Below are positions 6,884 through 15,936 of a DNA stretch of 40,177 nt, piece by piece. The stretch comes from Halorubrum amylolyticum (GTDB lineage Archaea > Halobacteriota > Halobacteria > Halobacteriales > Haloferacaceae). The stretch is taken from contig NZ_SDJP01000013.1 in NCBI RefSeq assembly GCF_004114995.1, positions 1 to 40,177 of the forward strand. Reading direction: 5' to 3'. The notes below the pieces were generated by a model, which made no database searches, was not told where the DNA came from, and saw only the letters and a program-made list of their open reading frames with translations. A program made the position numbers and the translations under genes. How positions within the stretch are numbered: position 1 is the first letter of the stretch; every line of letters starts with the position of its first letter.

Positions 6884-9169
6884 ATGGAGCTCACGCGCAA
6901 GACGATCGCGAAGGTCATCGTCGCGGCGTTCCTGTTGAACCTGGCCGTGATGGGCGCCGGGGCGTGGTTCGCGTATCAGGAGGCGCCGCCGATCCCCGAG
7001 GAGGTCGTCGGTCCCGACGGCGAGACGATCGCCACCGGGGAGACGGTGCAGGACGGGAAGGCGGCGTTCCAACAGTACGGGTTGATGAACCACGGGTCGA
7101 TACTCGGCAACGGCGCGTACTACGGCGAGGACTACACCGCCGAGACGCTCGAGCTGAAGACCCAGCACATGCGCGAGTACTACGCGCAAGCGGAGTACGA
7201 CGCCGGCTACGACTCGCTCAGCTCCTCGGAGCGCGCGGCGATCGACCAGATGGCCCGTGACGACCTCGACAGCGCGCACGACGGGAGCGACACCGTCCGG
7301 TACTCCGCCGCGGAGGCGTACGCCCACGAGCAGGTGCGCGAGACGTACGTCGCCCGGTACCACGGCGGCGACCACGACCGGGGCGTTCCGGTCGGGATGA
7401 TCGAGTCGACCGAGGAGGCCGAGGACTTCGCCGACTTCGCGCTGTGGACCGCGTGGTTCGCCCACACCGACCGGCCCGACGGCGACAACTCCTACACGAA
7501 CGAGTGGCCCTACTCGCCGGGTGCCGGCAACGACGCGACCGGCGCCGCGATGACGTGGAGCGTGATCGCGATGGTGCTGCTCGTCGGCGCGGCGGGCGCG
7601 GCGATCCTCCTCTACAAGTCGGTGAAGCTCCCGGAGCCGTCCGCCGAGGGGATCTCCGTGCCGGAGCCGGGCGACGTGAGCGTCTTCCCGAGCCAGCGCG
7701 CGGCGCTCCGGTTCATCCCCATCGCCGCCGGGCTGTTCTTGGCGCAGGTGCTGTTGGGGGGGTTACTGGCCCACTTCTACATCGAACGGGCCGGGTTCTT
7801 CGGGATCGAGGAGGTGTTCGGAACCCACATCCTCCAGCTGCTCCCCTTCGCGATCGCGAAGACGTGGCACATCGATCTGGGCATCCTCTGGATCGCGTCG
7901 ACGTGGCTCGGCGCCGGGCTGTTCCTCCCGCCGCTCCTCACCGGCCACGAGCCGAAGCGCCAGTCGACGTACGTCAACGTCCTGCTCGGCGCGCTGGTGA
8001 CCGTCGTCGTCGGCGGGATGGGCGGCATCTGGCTCGGCGCGAACGGCTACTTCGACGGCCAGCTGTGGTGGCTCCTCGGCAACGAAGGGTTGGAGTACCT
8101 CGAAGTCGGGAAGGTGTGGCAGGGCGGCTTACTCGCCGGCTTCGTCCTCTGGGCGATCCTCGCGATCCGCGGGCTCAAGCCGCTGCTCGACCGCGAGCCG
8201 GTGTACGGGCTCGCGCACATGATCCTCTACGCGGGCGGCTCGATCACCCTGCTGTTCGTCGCCGGCTTCCTTTTCACGCCGTCGACCAACATGGCCGTCA
8301 CCGAGTTCTGGCGGTGGTGGGTCGTCCACATGTGGGTCGAGGGTGCCTTCGAGTTCTTCATCGTCGCGATCATCGGGCTCACGCTGGTCTCGATGAACCT
8401 CCTCACGCGGCGCAGCGCGGAGAAAGCCGTCATGCTGCAGGCGCTCTTGGTGATGGGGACCGGCGTCATCGGCGTCTCGCACCACTACTGGTGGGTCGGG
8501 ATGCCCGACTACTGGGTGCCGATCGGGAGCGTCTTCTCGACGCTGGAGCTGCTCCCGCTGATCTTCATCCTCTACGAGGCGATCGGGCAGTACCGGGCGA
8601 TGAGCGAGACCGGGTTCCCCTACAAGCTCCCCTTCATGTTCATCGTCGCCAGCGGGGTGTGGAACTTCGTCGGGGCCGGGGTGCTCGGCTTCTTCATCAA
8701 CCTCCCGCTGATCAACTACTACGAGCACGGCACCTACCTCACCGTGGGCCACGCCCACGCCGCGATGTTCGGCGCGTTCGGCTTCCTCGCGCTCGGGATG
8801 GTGGCGTACATGCTCCAGCTGTCGATCGACCCCGAGCGCTGGGACGGCTCCTGGCTCCGGGCGTCGTTCTGGTGTTGGAACGTCGGGCTCGCGCTGATGG
8901 TGTTCGTCTCGGTGCTCCCCATCGGCTTCCTCCAGTTGGAGGTCGCGTTCACCGAGAGCTACGCCGCGGCGCGCAGCCTCGCCTTCTACGAGGGGTCGCT
9001 CGTCCAGACGCTGTTCTGGGCGCGGCTGCCGGGCGATACCCTGCTCATCCTCGGGACCGTCATCTACTTCGCGGATCTGATCCGCAAGCGGTTCGTCCTG
9101 CGGAGCTCCGCCGAGGACCCGAGCGTCGACGACATGGCCGTGGCGGAGGGGATCATCGACGACGACTGA
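6884..9169 (+). CDS. norB: Nitric oxide reductase, quinol-dependent single-subunit type
   Basis: The 761-residue membrane protein reduces two NO to N2O in the cell membrane, taking electrons from quinol. Its length matches qNOR, where the cytochrome c-like domain is fused at the N-terminus without a heme c motif (no CxxCH here). After one N-terminal helix and a 200-residue outer domain come about 13 helices. Candidate ligands are H482 and E486 (VHMWVEGAFEFF), H533-H534 (VSHHYWW) for the non-heme iron, H623 and H625 (GHAHAAMFG) for the hemes, and H329 for the low-spin heme. All expected residues are present. No norC-like gene is nearby. The start at 6884 gives a short cytoplasmic Lys/Arg leader before the first helix. 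Confidence 0.95.
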   Translation: MELTRKTIAKVIVAAFLLNLAVMGAGAWFAYQEAPPIPEEVVGPDGETIATGETVQDGKAAFQQYGLMNHGSILGNGAYYGEDYTAETLELKTQHMREYYAQAEYDAGYDSLSSSERAAIDQMARDDLDSAHDGSDTVRYSAAEAYAHEQVRETYVARYHGGDHDRGVPVGMIESTEEAEDFADFALWTAWFAHTDRPDGDNSYTNEWPYSPGAGNDATGAAMTWSVIAMVLLVGAAGAAILLYKSVKLPEPSAEGISVPEPGDVSVFPSQRAALRFIPIAAGLFLAQVLLGGLLAHFYIERAGFFGIEEVFGTHILQLLPFAIAKTWHIDLGILWIASTWLGAGLFLPPLLTGHEPKRQSTYVNVLLGALVTVVVGGMGGIWLGANGYFDGQLWWLLGNEGLEYLEVGKVWQGGLLAGFVLWAILAIRGLKPLLDREPVYGLAHMILYAGGSITLLFVAGFLFTPSTNMAVTEFWRWWVVHMWVEGAFEFFIVAIIGLTLVSMNLLTRRSAEKAVMLQALLVMGTGVIGVSHHYWWVGMPDYWVPIGSVFSTLELLPLIFILYEAIGQYRAMSETGFPYKLPFMFIVASGVWNFVGAGVLGFFINLPLINYYEHGTYLTVGHAHAAMFGAFGFLALGMVAYMLQLSIDPERWDGSWLRASFWCWNVGLALMVFVSVLPIGFLQLEVAFTESYAAARSLAFYEGSLVQTLFWARLPGDTLLILGTVIYFADLIRKRFVLRSSAEDPSVDDMAVAEGIIDDD

Positions 9170-9191
9170 GCGGAGCCCCGGACGGTCCAAC

Positions 9192-9635
9192 TCACCCGTC
9201 GAGCCGGTCCCCCCGACTCGACCAGCGCTCCGCGTCGGTCGCCAGATCGCGCACCTCGCGTCTGATCCCGGCGTAGTTGTCGACGACATCTCCCGTCGTG
9301 ACGATCCCTACCGGGGTCATCCCGTCGACGACGACGAGCTTCTTCACCCCCTCGGAGCGCATTCGGTCGGTGGCGGCCCGGAGTGTCTTCGTCGGCTGGA
9401 TCGTCGCGAGCGGGCTGCTCATCGCCCTCCGAAGCGGGATGGCCGAAAAGGGATCGTCGGTGACGTATCCCGCGTGGAGCACGTCGGACTCGGTGGCGAT
9501 CCCCGCGGGCGTCCCCTCGTTCGTGACGACCACGCTGCCGACCCGGTTCCGGAGCATCCGCTCGACCGCATCCCGGACCGACGCGCCGGCGTCGCAGGTG
9601 ACGAGGTCGGTCGACATCACCTCTTCGACGAGCAT
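9192..9635 (-). CDS. CBS-domain pair protein
   Basis: The 147-residue protein consists of two CBS domains. The first is about residues 1-60 (MLVEEVMSTDLVTC...VGSVVVTNEGTPAGIATESDV). The second is about 68-123 (MSSPLATIQPTKTL...KKLVVVDGMTPVGIVTTGDVV). A charged tail follows. Such stand-alone pairs bind adenosyl nucleotides and act as energy or ligand sensors, often regulating a partner in trans. No partner is encoded nearby. It converges with the NO reductase gene 22 bases away, so it is not part of that operon. Confidence 0.9.
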   Translation of the reverse strand: MLVEEVMSTDLVTCDAGASVRDAVERMLRNRVGSVVVTNEGTPAGIATESDVLHAGYVTDDPFSAIPLRRAMSSPLATIQPTKTLRAATDRMRSEGVKKLVVVDGMTPVGIVTTGDVVDNYAGIRREVRDLATDAERWSSRGDRLDG

Positions 9636-10067
9636 GCGTCCCGGTACTCGGGCCGGCCACTTGAGAACGGGGGTCGGTCTGGCCTCACACCGATCCGACG
9701 AGGGTGAGAAGGCCGACCGCGGCTGCTAACCCCACCGTCACGAGGAGTCGATCCCCCGCCGAAGCGGCCAGTCGCGTGACCGCGTCCCCTCGGGGCGAAC
9801 ACCGAACCGGACCGAGAGGTGTCGGACGGTCGTCGGGCGCCAGTTCGGGAACCGACACATCACACGACCGAAAGCCGGCGGCGATCCGGCGGAGCCGTCC
9901 GCGCGGTACGAGTATCCCGTCCGGCTTCGTGAGCTGTGGTGGTACAAGCCGCTCTTTTCAGAGTCGAACGCGACGGCCGGTCGCCGAAGGCCACGAACGC
10001 GGAGGGGCGCTGCGTCCGTCCGATGGGAAGCCGTACTCGGGGCGGACGGGGCCGGGGCCTAGCTATC
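9636..10067. other. Low-density stretch with decayed coding traces
   Basis: There is no convincing intact gene between the CBS protein and the AIM24 remnant. Third-position GC is lower than in neighbouring genes. I see one open but start-less frame on the minus strand (listed separately) and no sequence matching the missing AIM24 N-terminus. The stretch looks like an eroded or rearranged intergenic region. Confidence 0.5.
9685..9957 (-). pseudogene. Possible gene remnant with one membrane segment
   Basis: A minus-strand frame stays open from 9957 down to a TGA at 9685-9687 but has no ATG. A GTG at 9858 would give 57 residues. The end of the frame reads DRLLVTVGLAAAVGLLTLVG, a clean membrane segment, and the part before it is Arg/Pro-rich. 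A neighbouring frame continues upstream of an A4 run at 9955-9958, hinting at a frameshift. I do not recognise the family. It could be a genuine small GTG-start membrane protein, a decayed gene or chance. Confidence 0.3.
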
Positions 10068-10499
10068 ATGGAGGCCGAGGGCTCCGGCACGCTCTACGTG
10101 GCCGAACAGGGCAAGAAGGTACAGATCCTCTCACTCGACGCCGGTGAGTCCATTTCGGTCAACGGGACCGACGTGCTGGCGTTCGAGGACGCCATCAGCT
10201 ACGAGATCAGCACGGCCAGTGGACTCTCTCAGGCTGCCGCGGGCGGGCTGACGAACGTGTTCCTCACCGGTCCGGGAACCGTGGCGGTCACGACCCACGG
10301 CGACCCCGCCGTGATGACGCCGCCGGTCACAACCGACCCCGACGCCACCGTCGCGTGGAGCGCCGACCTCTCGCCGTCGATTGAGACGAACAAGACGATC
10401 GAGATCGGGCAGACATCCGGCGAACAGCTACAGATGCGGTTCACCGGCTCCGAGGGGTTCGTCGTCGTTCACCCCTACGAGGAAGGCGGCCAGCGATGA
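10068..10499 (+). CDS. N-terminally truncated AIM24-family protein
   Basis: The 143 residues match the second half of AIM24/DUF124 proteins. MEAEGSGTLYVAEQGKKVQI opens it, followed by LDAGESISVNG, GGLTNVFLTGPGTVAVTTHG, DPDATVAWSAD and a C-terminal GFVVVHPYEE. Intact haloarchaeal members have about 85 more residues before this point, forming the first beta-prism repeats. No such sequence is visible upstream in any frame. An in-frame GTG at 9936 only adds unrelated Arg-rich sequence. No TATA-like box sits at the right distance. The family is clear; the gene is probably a 5'-truncated remnant, though expression of the half-protein cannot be excluded. Confidence 0.65.
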   Translation: MEAEGSGTLYVAEQGKKVQILSLDAGESISVNGTDVLAFEDAISYEISTASGLSQAAAGGLTNVFLTGPGTVAVTTHGDPAVMTPPVTTDPDATVAWSADLSPSIETNKTIEIGQTSGEQLQMRFTGSEGFVVVHPYEEGGQR

Positions 10500-10848
10500 C
10501 GCCAAACACCCCAAAGCGAAACAGCTTCGCGTCCGGCTAGCGGTTCTCCCACCGTTCGTTCGAGCCCACGTCGGACGAGCCGTCTCGTCGCTTCGAGATC
10601 GTAGACCGAAATGTACGCCCGCGACACTAACGACCGGTCTCATCTCCGGCGGCGTGCCGCGTCGACCGGGAAACCCTCGTGGCGGGCGGTCGCCTGCGCG
10701 GCGACGGGCGGGTCGCGTGTGCGACCACATGTGACGCGCCTGGGTTCTCCGCGCGGTCATCGCTCCCATCGGGGAGTACTCGGGCGGGGACTGAGGGCGC
10801 GCGTCCACGGATAGCCCCTCGCCGGGTTTAAAGGGTCCGTTGGGACGC
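10500..10848. other. Intergenic stretch with no visible gene
   Basis: The region between the AIM24 remnant and the antiporter stop has no frame with coding character on either strand. The only signal is a GGTTTAAAGG box near 10825-10834, which is not placed in front of any gene I can support. Confidence 0.5.
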
Positions 10849-12528
10849 TCAGTCGCTCTGCTCGTCGCCGGCGACGACCACGCGCTCGCCGTCGTCGGTC
10901 TGCGGCTCCGACACCGACACCGGATCGATCCCGCGGCGGGCGGCGTCGAACTCGGAGAGGAGGTAGACGAGGCCGGCGAGCAGGACGGCGCCGAGCGGGA
11001 GCAGCGCCAGCGGCGTCACCCGGGTGAACCCCCACACGACGAGGAGGAGGACGACGACCGCGGCGACGGTGACCGCGTAGTAGATCTGCGTGCGGACGTG
11101 GTCGATCAGGTCGGCGCCGGTGAACGTCGCCGAGAGGACGGTGGTGTCGGAGATGGGCGAGCTGTGGTCGCCGAAGATGGCGCCCGAGAAGATGACGCCG
11201 ACCATCGCCGCCACGAGCGTGTGGCCCGCGGCGCCGCCGCCGCTGACCTCCCACGCGATCGGGATCGCGATGGGGGTGACGATCCCCATCGTCCCCCACG
11301 AGGTGCCGGTCGAGAAGGCGATGACGCCGGCGACGACGAACACCAGCGCGGGGAGCAGCGCCGGCGAGACGGAGCCGACGGTCGCCGTCGCCACGTAGTC
11401 GCCGGTGCCGAGCGCGTCGATGGCCTCGCCGATCCCCCACGCGAGCACGAGGATGGAGGCCGCGGTGAGCATGATCCCGAACCCGTCGATCGTGTACTCT
11501 GTCGCGTCGCCGACGCCGAAGATACCGTACAGCTTCCCGAGGGCGAATCCGCTCGCGACCATCGCGAACGAGCCGATCATCAGCGCCACCTCGTAGGAGG
11601 CGTTGAGCGCGGCGTCCCACAGCCGCCCGCCGGCCGCCTCGAACTCCCCGGCGAGGAGGTCGCCGCCGAAGCCGGCGGGCGAGAAGTCGCCGGACCACAG
11701 CGCGGTCGCGACCGTGACCGCGATCAGCACCGCCACGGGGACGAAGAAGTTGGCGAGTCGGGGCGTCGACGCCGGCGGCTCGCCAAGCTCGCCGGCCACG
11801 TCCTGCATCGGCACGGCCTCGTCGCGAGTCACCCTCCCCGAGGTCCACGACCGGTTCTCGGCGGTCAGCATCTCGCCGTAGTCGCGGCCCGACCCCACGA
11901 TCAACAGCACCATCACGATCGCGAGGATCGCGTACATGTTGAACGGGATCGACGAGACGAACACTTCGAAGGTGCCGGGGCGGTTCGCCTCGGCGACCCC
12001 CGCGGACTCGTACCCGTCCGAGATGAGCGACAGCTGGAACGCGACCCACGAGGAGATCCCCAGCGTCGCCACCGGGGCGGCGGTGGAGTCGACGATGTAC
12101 GAGAGCTTCTCGCGGGAGATCCGGAAGCGGTCCGAGACGTCTTTCATCGCCGAGCCGGCGATCGCGGTGTTGGCGTAGTCGTCGAAGAAGAGGACGATCC
12201 CGAGTCCCCACGCGACGAGCCCGGCCTGCCGCTGGCTGTCGAGCCGTTCGAGCGCCCAGTCGCGGACGGCGGCGGTCCCGCCGAGGTTCCACACCATGGC
12301 GACGCCGGAGCCGAGCAGCAGGGTGAACACGAGGATGGTCGCCTGGAACTCGTCGGAGACCGCCGCCACGATCCACTCGAACGTCTGGACGATCCCGAGC
12401 CCGCCCGTGACGATGACGGCCCCGGACCAGATCCCGAGGAACAGCGACAGCACGGCCTTCCGAGTGATCACTGCTAGCAGGATCGCGAGCACCGGCGGCG
12501 CGACGGACAGCGCTCCGAAGTCGGTCAT
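10849..12528 (-). CDS. NhaC-family Na+/H+ antiporter
   Basis: The 559-residue protein has about 11-12 membrane segments and the pattern of the NhaC family (COG1757). LGSGVAMVWNLGG, the charged intramembrane stretch LFFDDYANTAIAGSAM, and STGTSWGTMGIVTPIAIPIA in the second half are the expected conserved sites. FGDHSSPISDTTVLSA is the signature near the end. Members exchange Na+ for H+, or malate/lactate coupled to Na+, in the cell membrane. The cytoplasmic C-terminus is acidic. The ATG at 12528 is preferred because a TATATAAA box lies 23-30 bases upstream, giving a leaderless transcript. Substrate cannot be decided from sequence. Confidence 0.9.
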   Translation of the reverse strand: MTDFGALSVAPPVLAILLAVITRKAVLSLFLGIWSGAVIVTGGLGIVQTFEWIVAAVSDEFQATILVFTLLLGSGVAMVWNLGGTAAVRDWALERLDSQRQAGLVAWGLGIVLFFDDYANTAIAGSAMKDVSDRFRISREKLSYIVDSTAAPVATLGISSWVAFQLSLISDGYESAGVAEANRPGTFEVFVSSIPFNMYAILAIVMVLLIVGSGRDYGEMLTAENRSWTSGRVTRDEAVPMQDVAGELGEPPASTPRLANFFVPVAVLIAVTVATALWSGDFSPAGFGGDLLAGEFEAAGGRLWDAALNASYEVALMIGSFAMVASGFALGKLYGIFGVGDATEYTIDGFGIMLTAASILVLAWGIGEAIDALGTGDYVATATVGSVSPALLPALVFVVAGVIAFSTGTSWGTMGIVTPIAIPIAWEVSGGGAAGHTLVAAMVGVIFSGAIFGDHSSPISDTTVLSATFTGADLIDHVRTQIYYAVTVAAVVVLLLVVWGFTRVTPLALLPLGAVLLAGLVYLLSEFDAARRGIDPVSVSEPQTDDGERVVVAGDEQSD

Positions 12529-12550
12529 GACAGGTACTGCCACGGGGAAG

Positions 12551-12558
12551 TATATAAA
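12551..12558 (-). promoter_or_regulatory. TATA box of the antiporter gene
   Basis: TTTATATA on the minus strand lies 23-30 bases before the ATG at 12528, the spacing of leaderless haloarchaeal genes. It decides the start over a GTG five codons earlier. Confidence 0.75.
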
Positions 12559-12693
12559 CGCCGCGTGCCGCGCCAGCGCGCGGTCGTCGTCACCGGGGCG
12601 CGGTCGCTTCCGCCCGGCGCGGGCGCGGTCACCGACCGGCGGAATCGGCGCGTATCCGAACGCACTTACGTCCCTGTGACCGACTCACGCGCA

Positions 12694-13740
12694 ATGTCTG
12701 TACGAGTCGGCATCCTCGGCGCCACCGGCGCCGTGGGACAGCGGTTCATCCAGCTCCTCGACGACCACCCGACGTTCGACCTCGCCGCGGTCACCGCCAG
12801 CGCGGACAGCGCGGGCGAGACCTACCGCGAGGCCGCCAAGTGGCGCGTGAGCACCCCGATCCCGGACGACGTGGCCGGGATGGAGGTCGCGGAGACGACC
12901 CCCGCGGGGATCGCGGACGATGACGTTGACCTCCTCTTCTCGTCGCTCCCCTCGGGCGTCGCCGCGGAGGTCGAGCCCGCGTTCTTGGAGGAGGGGTACG
13001 TCGTCTCCTCGAACTCCTCGAACGACCGCATGGCGATGGACGTGCCCCTCACGATCCCCGAGATCAACCCCGGCCACCTCGACCTGATCGAGGTTCAGCG
13101 CGACGAGCGCGGCTGGGACGGCGCCCTCGTCAAGAACCCGAACTGCTCGACGATCACGATGGTCCCCACCCTCGCCGCGATCGACCGGTTCGGGCTGGAG
13201 AGCGTCCGCGTCTCCACCCTGCAGGCGGTCTCCGGCGCGGGCTACTCCGGCGTCACCTCGATGGAGATCATCGACAACGCCATCCCGCACATCGGCGGCG
13301 AGGAGGACAAGATGGAGGCGGAGTCGCGCAAGCTCCTCGGCGAGTTCGACGGCGCGCAGGTCCACCTCCACGGCGCCGACGTGGCCGCCTCCTGTAACCG
13401 AATCCCGACGCTCGACGGCCATCTGGAGAACGTCTTCGCCGAGTTCGCCGAGGACCCCTCGCCGGCCGACCTCCGCGAGGCGATGCGCTCGTTCGAGGGC
13501 GCCGGGTCGCTCCCGAGTTCGCCCGACCGGCTCATCAAGGTGTTCGGCGACGACGAGCCGGAGCGCCCGCAGCCCCGCCTCGACCGCACGTACGCGGACG
13601 GGATGGGCATCGTCGCCGGCGGCGTGCAGGCGACGAACGCCGGCGCGAAGTACAACTGTCTCGCGCACAACACGATCCGCGGCGCCGCGGGCGCCTCGCT
13701 GCTCAACGGCGAGCTGCTCGTCGAGGACGGGTACGTCTAG
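12694..13740 (+). CDS. asd: Aspartate-semialdehyde dehydrogenase
   Basis: The 348-residue cytoplasmic enzyme makes aspartate-4-semialdehyde from aspartyl phosphate with NADPH, the branch to lysine, threonine and methionine. The nucleotide-binding GILGATGAVGQRF lies at residues 6-18. The catalytic Cys is C151 in KNPNCSTITM. SGAGYSGV and the HIGGEEDKMEAES segment are typical of the archaeal/fungal-type branch. AAS-C-NRIPTLDGH supplies the substrate-binding Arg and His. The start at 12694 directly precedes the Rossmann strand. It stands alone, divergent from the antiporter. Confidence 0.95.
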   Translation: MSVRVGILGATGAVGQRFIQLLDDHPTFDLAAVTASADSAGETYREAAKWRVSTPIPDDVAGMEVAETTPAGIADDDVDLLFSSLPSGVAAEVEPAFLEEGYVVSSNSSNDRMAMDVPLTIPEINPGHLDLIEVQRDERGWDGALVKNPNCSTITMVPTLAAIDRFGLESVRVSTLQAVSGAGYSGVTSMEIIDNAIPHIGGEEDKMEAESRKLLGEFDGAQVHLHGADVAASCNRIPTLDGHLENVFAEFAEDPSPADLREAMRSFEGAGSLPSSPDRLIKVFGDDEPERPQPRLDRTYADGMGIVAGGVQATNAGAKYNCLAHNTIRGAAGASLLNGELLVEDGYV

Positions 13741-13809
13741 GGAGGCTCGGAGGCGATCGGTGGCGGCAGCGACTCTCGGATTCTTGTAACCAGACGAGAG
13801 GCGGCGACC

Positions 13810-15810
13810 CTACTTCCCCTCGAACTCGGGCTCGTCGTCGCCCATGAACGCCGTGACGCCCTCCATGAGGTCGTCGGTGTTCATCACGTGCCCGAAGCCC
13901 ATCGCCTCCACTTCGAGGCCGGCCGCGTCGTCGCCGCGGCCGGCGTGCATCGCGCGCTTCGTGTACTTCTGGGCGATAGGCGGGCCGCTCGCGAGCTGCT
14001 CCGCGAGGTCCCACGCGCGCTCGTCGAACTCGTCCGCCGGGACCACGTCGTTGAGGAAGCCGTACTCCGCCAAGGTCTCGGCCTCGTAGCGCTCGGCGGT
14101 GAAGATGATCTCCTTGGCGCGCCCCTCGCCGACGATCCGGGCGAGCCGCTGGGTGCCCCCCCAGCCCGGGAGGAGTCCGAGGTTGTGCTCGGGCTGGCCC
14201 AGTTCCGAACGCTCGGAGGCGACCCGGAGGTCCGCCGCGGTCGCGAGCTCCATCCCGCCGCCGAGGCAGTAGCCGTCGATCGCGGCGACGACGGGCTTGT
14301 CCGACGCCTCCAGCTTGCCGAACGTCTGCTGGCCCTGCCGCGACAGCTCGACCGCGTCGATCGGGTCCGCGCCGCCGGCGGCCATGCTCTGCACGTCGGC
14401 GCCCGCGGAGAACGCGCGGTCGCCGGCGCCAGAGAGGAGGATCGCCCGCACCTCGTCGTCGGCATCGAGGCGGTCGATCGCGTCGGCGAGCTCGTCGAGC
14501 AGCTCCCCGCTGATCGTGTTCATCCGGTGCGGGCGGTCGATCTCGATATGGCCGATCCGGTCCTCGACGGCGACGGTGAGGGTGTCGTAGGCGGCGAACG
14601 CGTCGCCGCCGTCCTCGCCGTCGGCGCCCTCGGCGTCTGCACCGTTTCCGCCGTGGAAGCCCCCCGCCTCGGCGGCCTCGCGCAGGGAGTCGGTGGCCTC
14701 GTAGCGCGCCTCGCCCGTCTCCTCGTGGAGGTCGTCGAGCACGTCGACCAGTTCGTCGAGCCCCTCGCTGTCGGCGAGCTTCGCGGGGCCGTCCGGGAAG
14801 CCGGCGCCGAGCATCACCGCGCGGTCGATCGCGGGCGGGTCGGCCACGTCGTTGCCGACGAGCCCGGCGACCTCGTTGGCCATCACGGCGAGCAGGCGCT
14901 GGCGAACGTCGGCGTCGACCGCGTCGGACGGGATCTGCGCGCCGCCGTTCTCGTAGTCGTAGAACCCCGAGCCGGTCTTCTTCCCCAGCTCCTCGGCCTC
15001 GACCTTCTCGACGAGCAGCGGGCAGGGCCGGTACGCCTCGCCGAGGGTCTCGTGCATGTATTCGAGAACGTGGTAGCCCACGTCGATGCCGACCTGGTCG
15101 GCGAGTTCGAACGAGCCCATCGGGAGCCCCATGTCGAACTTCGTCGTGGAGTCGACCGTCTCGATGTCGGCGTCGCCGGACTCGACGATCCACGCCGCCT
15201 CGTTCATCAGGGGGACTAGGATGCGGTTGACGATGAAGCCGGGGCTGTCCTTTCGGACGCGGACGGGCGTCTTCCCCATCGACTCGGCGAGCCCCTCGAT
15301 CAGTTCGAGGGTGTCCTCCGAGGTGTGTTTCCCGGAGATGACCTCGACCAGGTCCATCCGCACCGGCGGGTTGAAAAAGTGCATCCCGCAGAAGCGCTCG
15401 GGGCGGTCGATGACCTCCGACAGTTCGGTGATAGAGAGGCTGGACGTGTTGGTGACGAAGACGGCCTCGTCGGGCGCGTACTCGACGACCTCGTCGTACA
15501 CGTCCTTCTTGATCGCCATCTTCTCGGGGACGACCTCGATCACCACGTCGGCGTCGACGAGCGAGTCTTCGAGGTCGACGACGGTCTCCACGCGGTCGAG
15601 CGCGGCCTCCGCCTCCTCCTCGCCGATCCGGTCCTTCTCGGCGAGCTTGCCGAGCGACCACTCGATCTGGTCGTAGCCGTCCTGTACGAATTCCTCCTCG
15701 ATGTCCCGCAGCGCCACATCGTAGCCGGCGAGCGCGGCCACCTCCGCGATGCCGTGCCCCATGTTCCCGGCGCCGAGAACCGTTACGCGCTGGACGTCTT
15801 CGAGCTGCAT
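13810..15810 (-). CDS. Fused 3-hydroxyacyl-CoA dehydrogenase / enoyl-CoA hydratase
   Basis: The 666-residue bifunctional beta-oxidation enzyme has the dehydrogenase first. The Rossmann GAGNMGHGIAE lies at 13-23, and the NAD domain to about 190 contains NTSSLSITELS and HFFNPP. The two C-terminal dehydrogenase domains extend to about 370. A Gly/Asp/Ala linker (about 378-405) leads to a crotonase domain at 408-666, with FSAGADVQSMA, CLGGGMELATAADLR and the catalytic region GQPEHNLGLLPGWGGTQRL. This order is the reverse of bacterial FadB and is known in archaea. It hydrates enoyl-CoA and oxidises the hydroxyacyl-CoA. The ATG at 15810 is the usual start; one at 15849 with a GATAAACTTA box upstream is possible. 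Confidence 0.93.
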   Translation of the reverse strand: MQLEDVQRVTVLGAGNMGHGIAEVAALAGYDVALRDIEEEFVQDGYDQIEWSLGKLAEKDRIGEEEAEAALDRVETVVDLEDSLVDADVVIEVVPEKMAIKKDVYDEVVEYAPDEAVFVTNTSSLSITELSEVIDRPERFCGMHFFNPPVRMDLVEVISGKHTSEDTLELIEGLAESMGKTPVRVRKDSPGFIVNRILVPLMNEAAWIVESGDADIETVDSTTKFDMGLPMGSFELADQVGIDVGYHVLEYMHETLGEAYRPCPLLVEKVEAEELGKKTGSGFYDYENGGAQIPSDAVDADVRQRLLAVMANEVAGLVGNDVADPPAIDRAVMLGAGFPDGPAKLADSEGLDELVDVLDDLHEETGEARYEATDSLREAAEAGGFHGGNGADAEGADGEDGGDAFAAYDTLTVAVEDRIGHIEIDRPHRMNTISGELLDELADAIDRLDADDEVRAILLSGAGDRAFSAGADVQSMAAGGADPIDAVELSRQGQQTFGKLEASDKPVVAAIDGYCLGGGMELATAADLRVASERSELGQPEHNLGLLPGWGGTQRLARIVGEGRAKEIIFTAERYEAETLAEYGFLNDVVPADEFDERAWDLAEQLASGPPIAQKYTKRAMHAGRGDDAAGLEVEAMGFGHVMNTDDLMEGVTAFMGDDEPEFEGK

Positions 15811-15936
15811 ACGGAAACGGTCGGAACCGTCATGGTTGAACGTTTCCATCTTCCAAACGAAAAACGCACCGTAAGTTTATCTCCGTGCGTCTCACGGGAG
15901 AAACCCACTCCCGTCTCCGGACCCAACCGCTTCTCG

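Noticed and set aside
8129..9289. A 386-residue frame antisense to the NO reductase gene
   Set aside because: Low-complexity Glu/Asp/Arg/Pro sequence without domains; a shadow of the reductase.
10840..12477. A 545-residue open frame on the plus strand opposite the antiporter
   Set aside because: Composed largely of Arg/Asp/His/Gly with no hydrophobic core. Long antisense frames are common in such GC-rich DNA, and the antiporter on the other strand is certain.
13810..15810. Fusion of 3-hydroxyacyl-CoA dehydrogenase and enoyl-CoA hydratase as a novelty
   Set aside because: This domain order is already known from archaea, so it is annotated but not reported as a finding.
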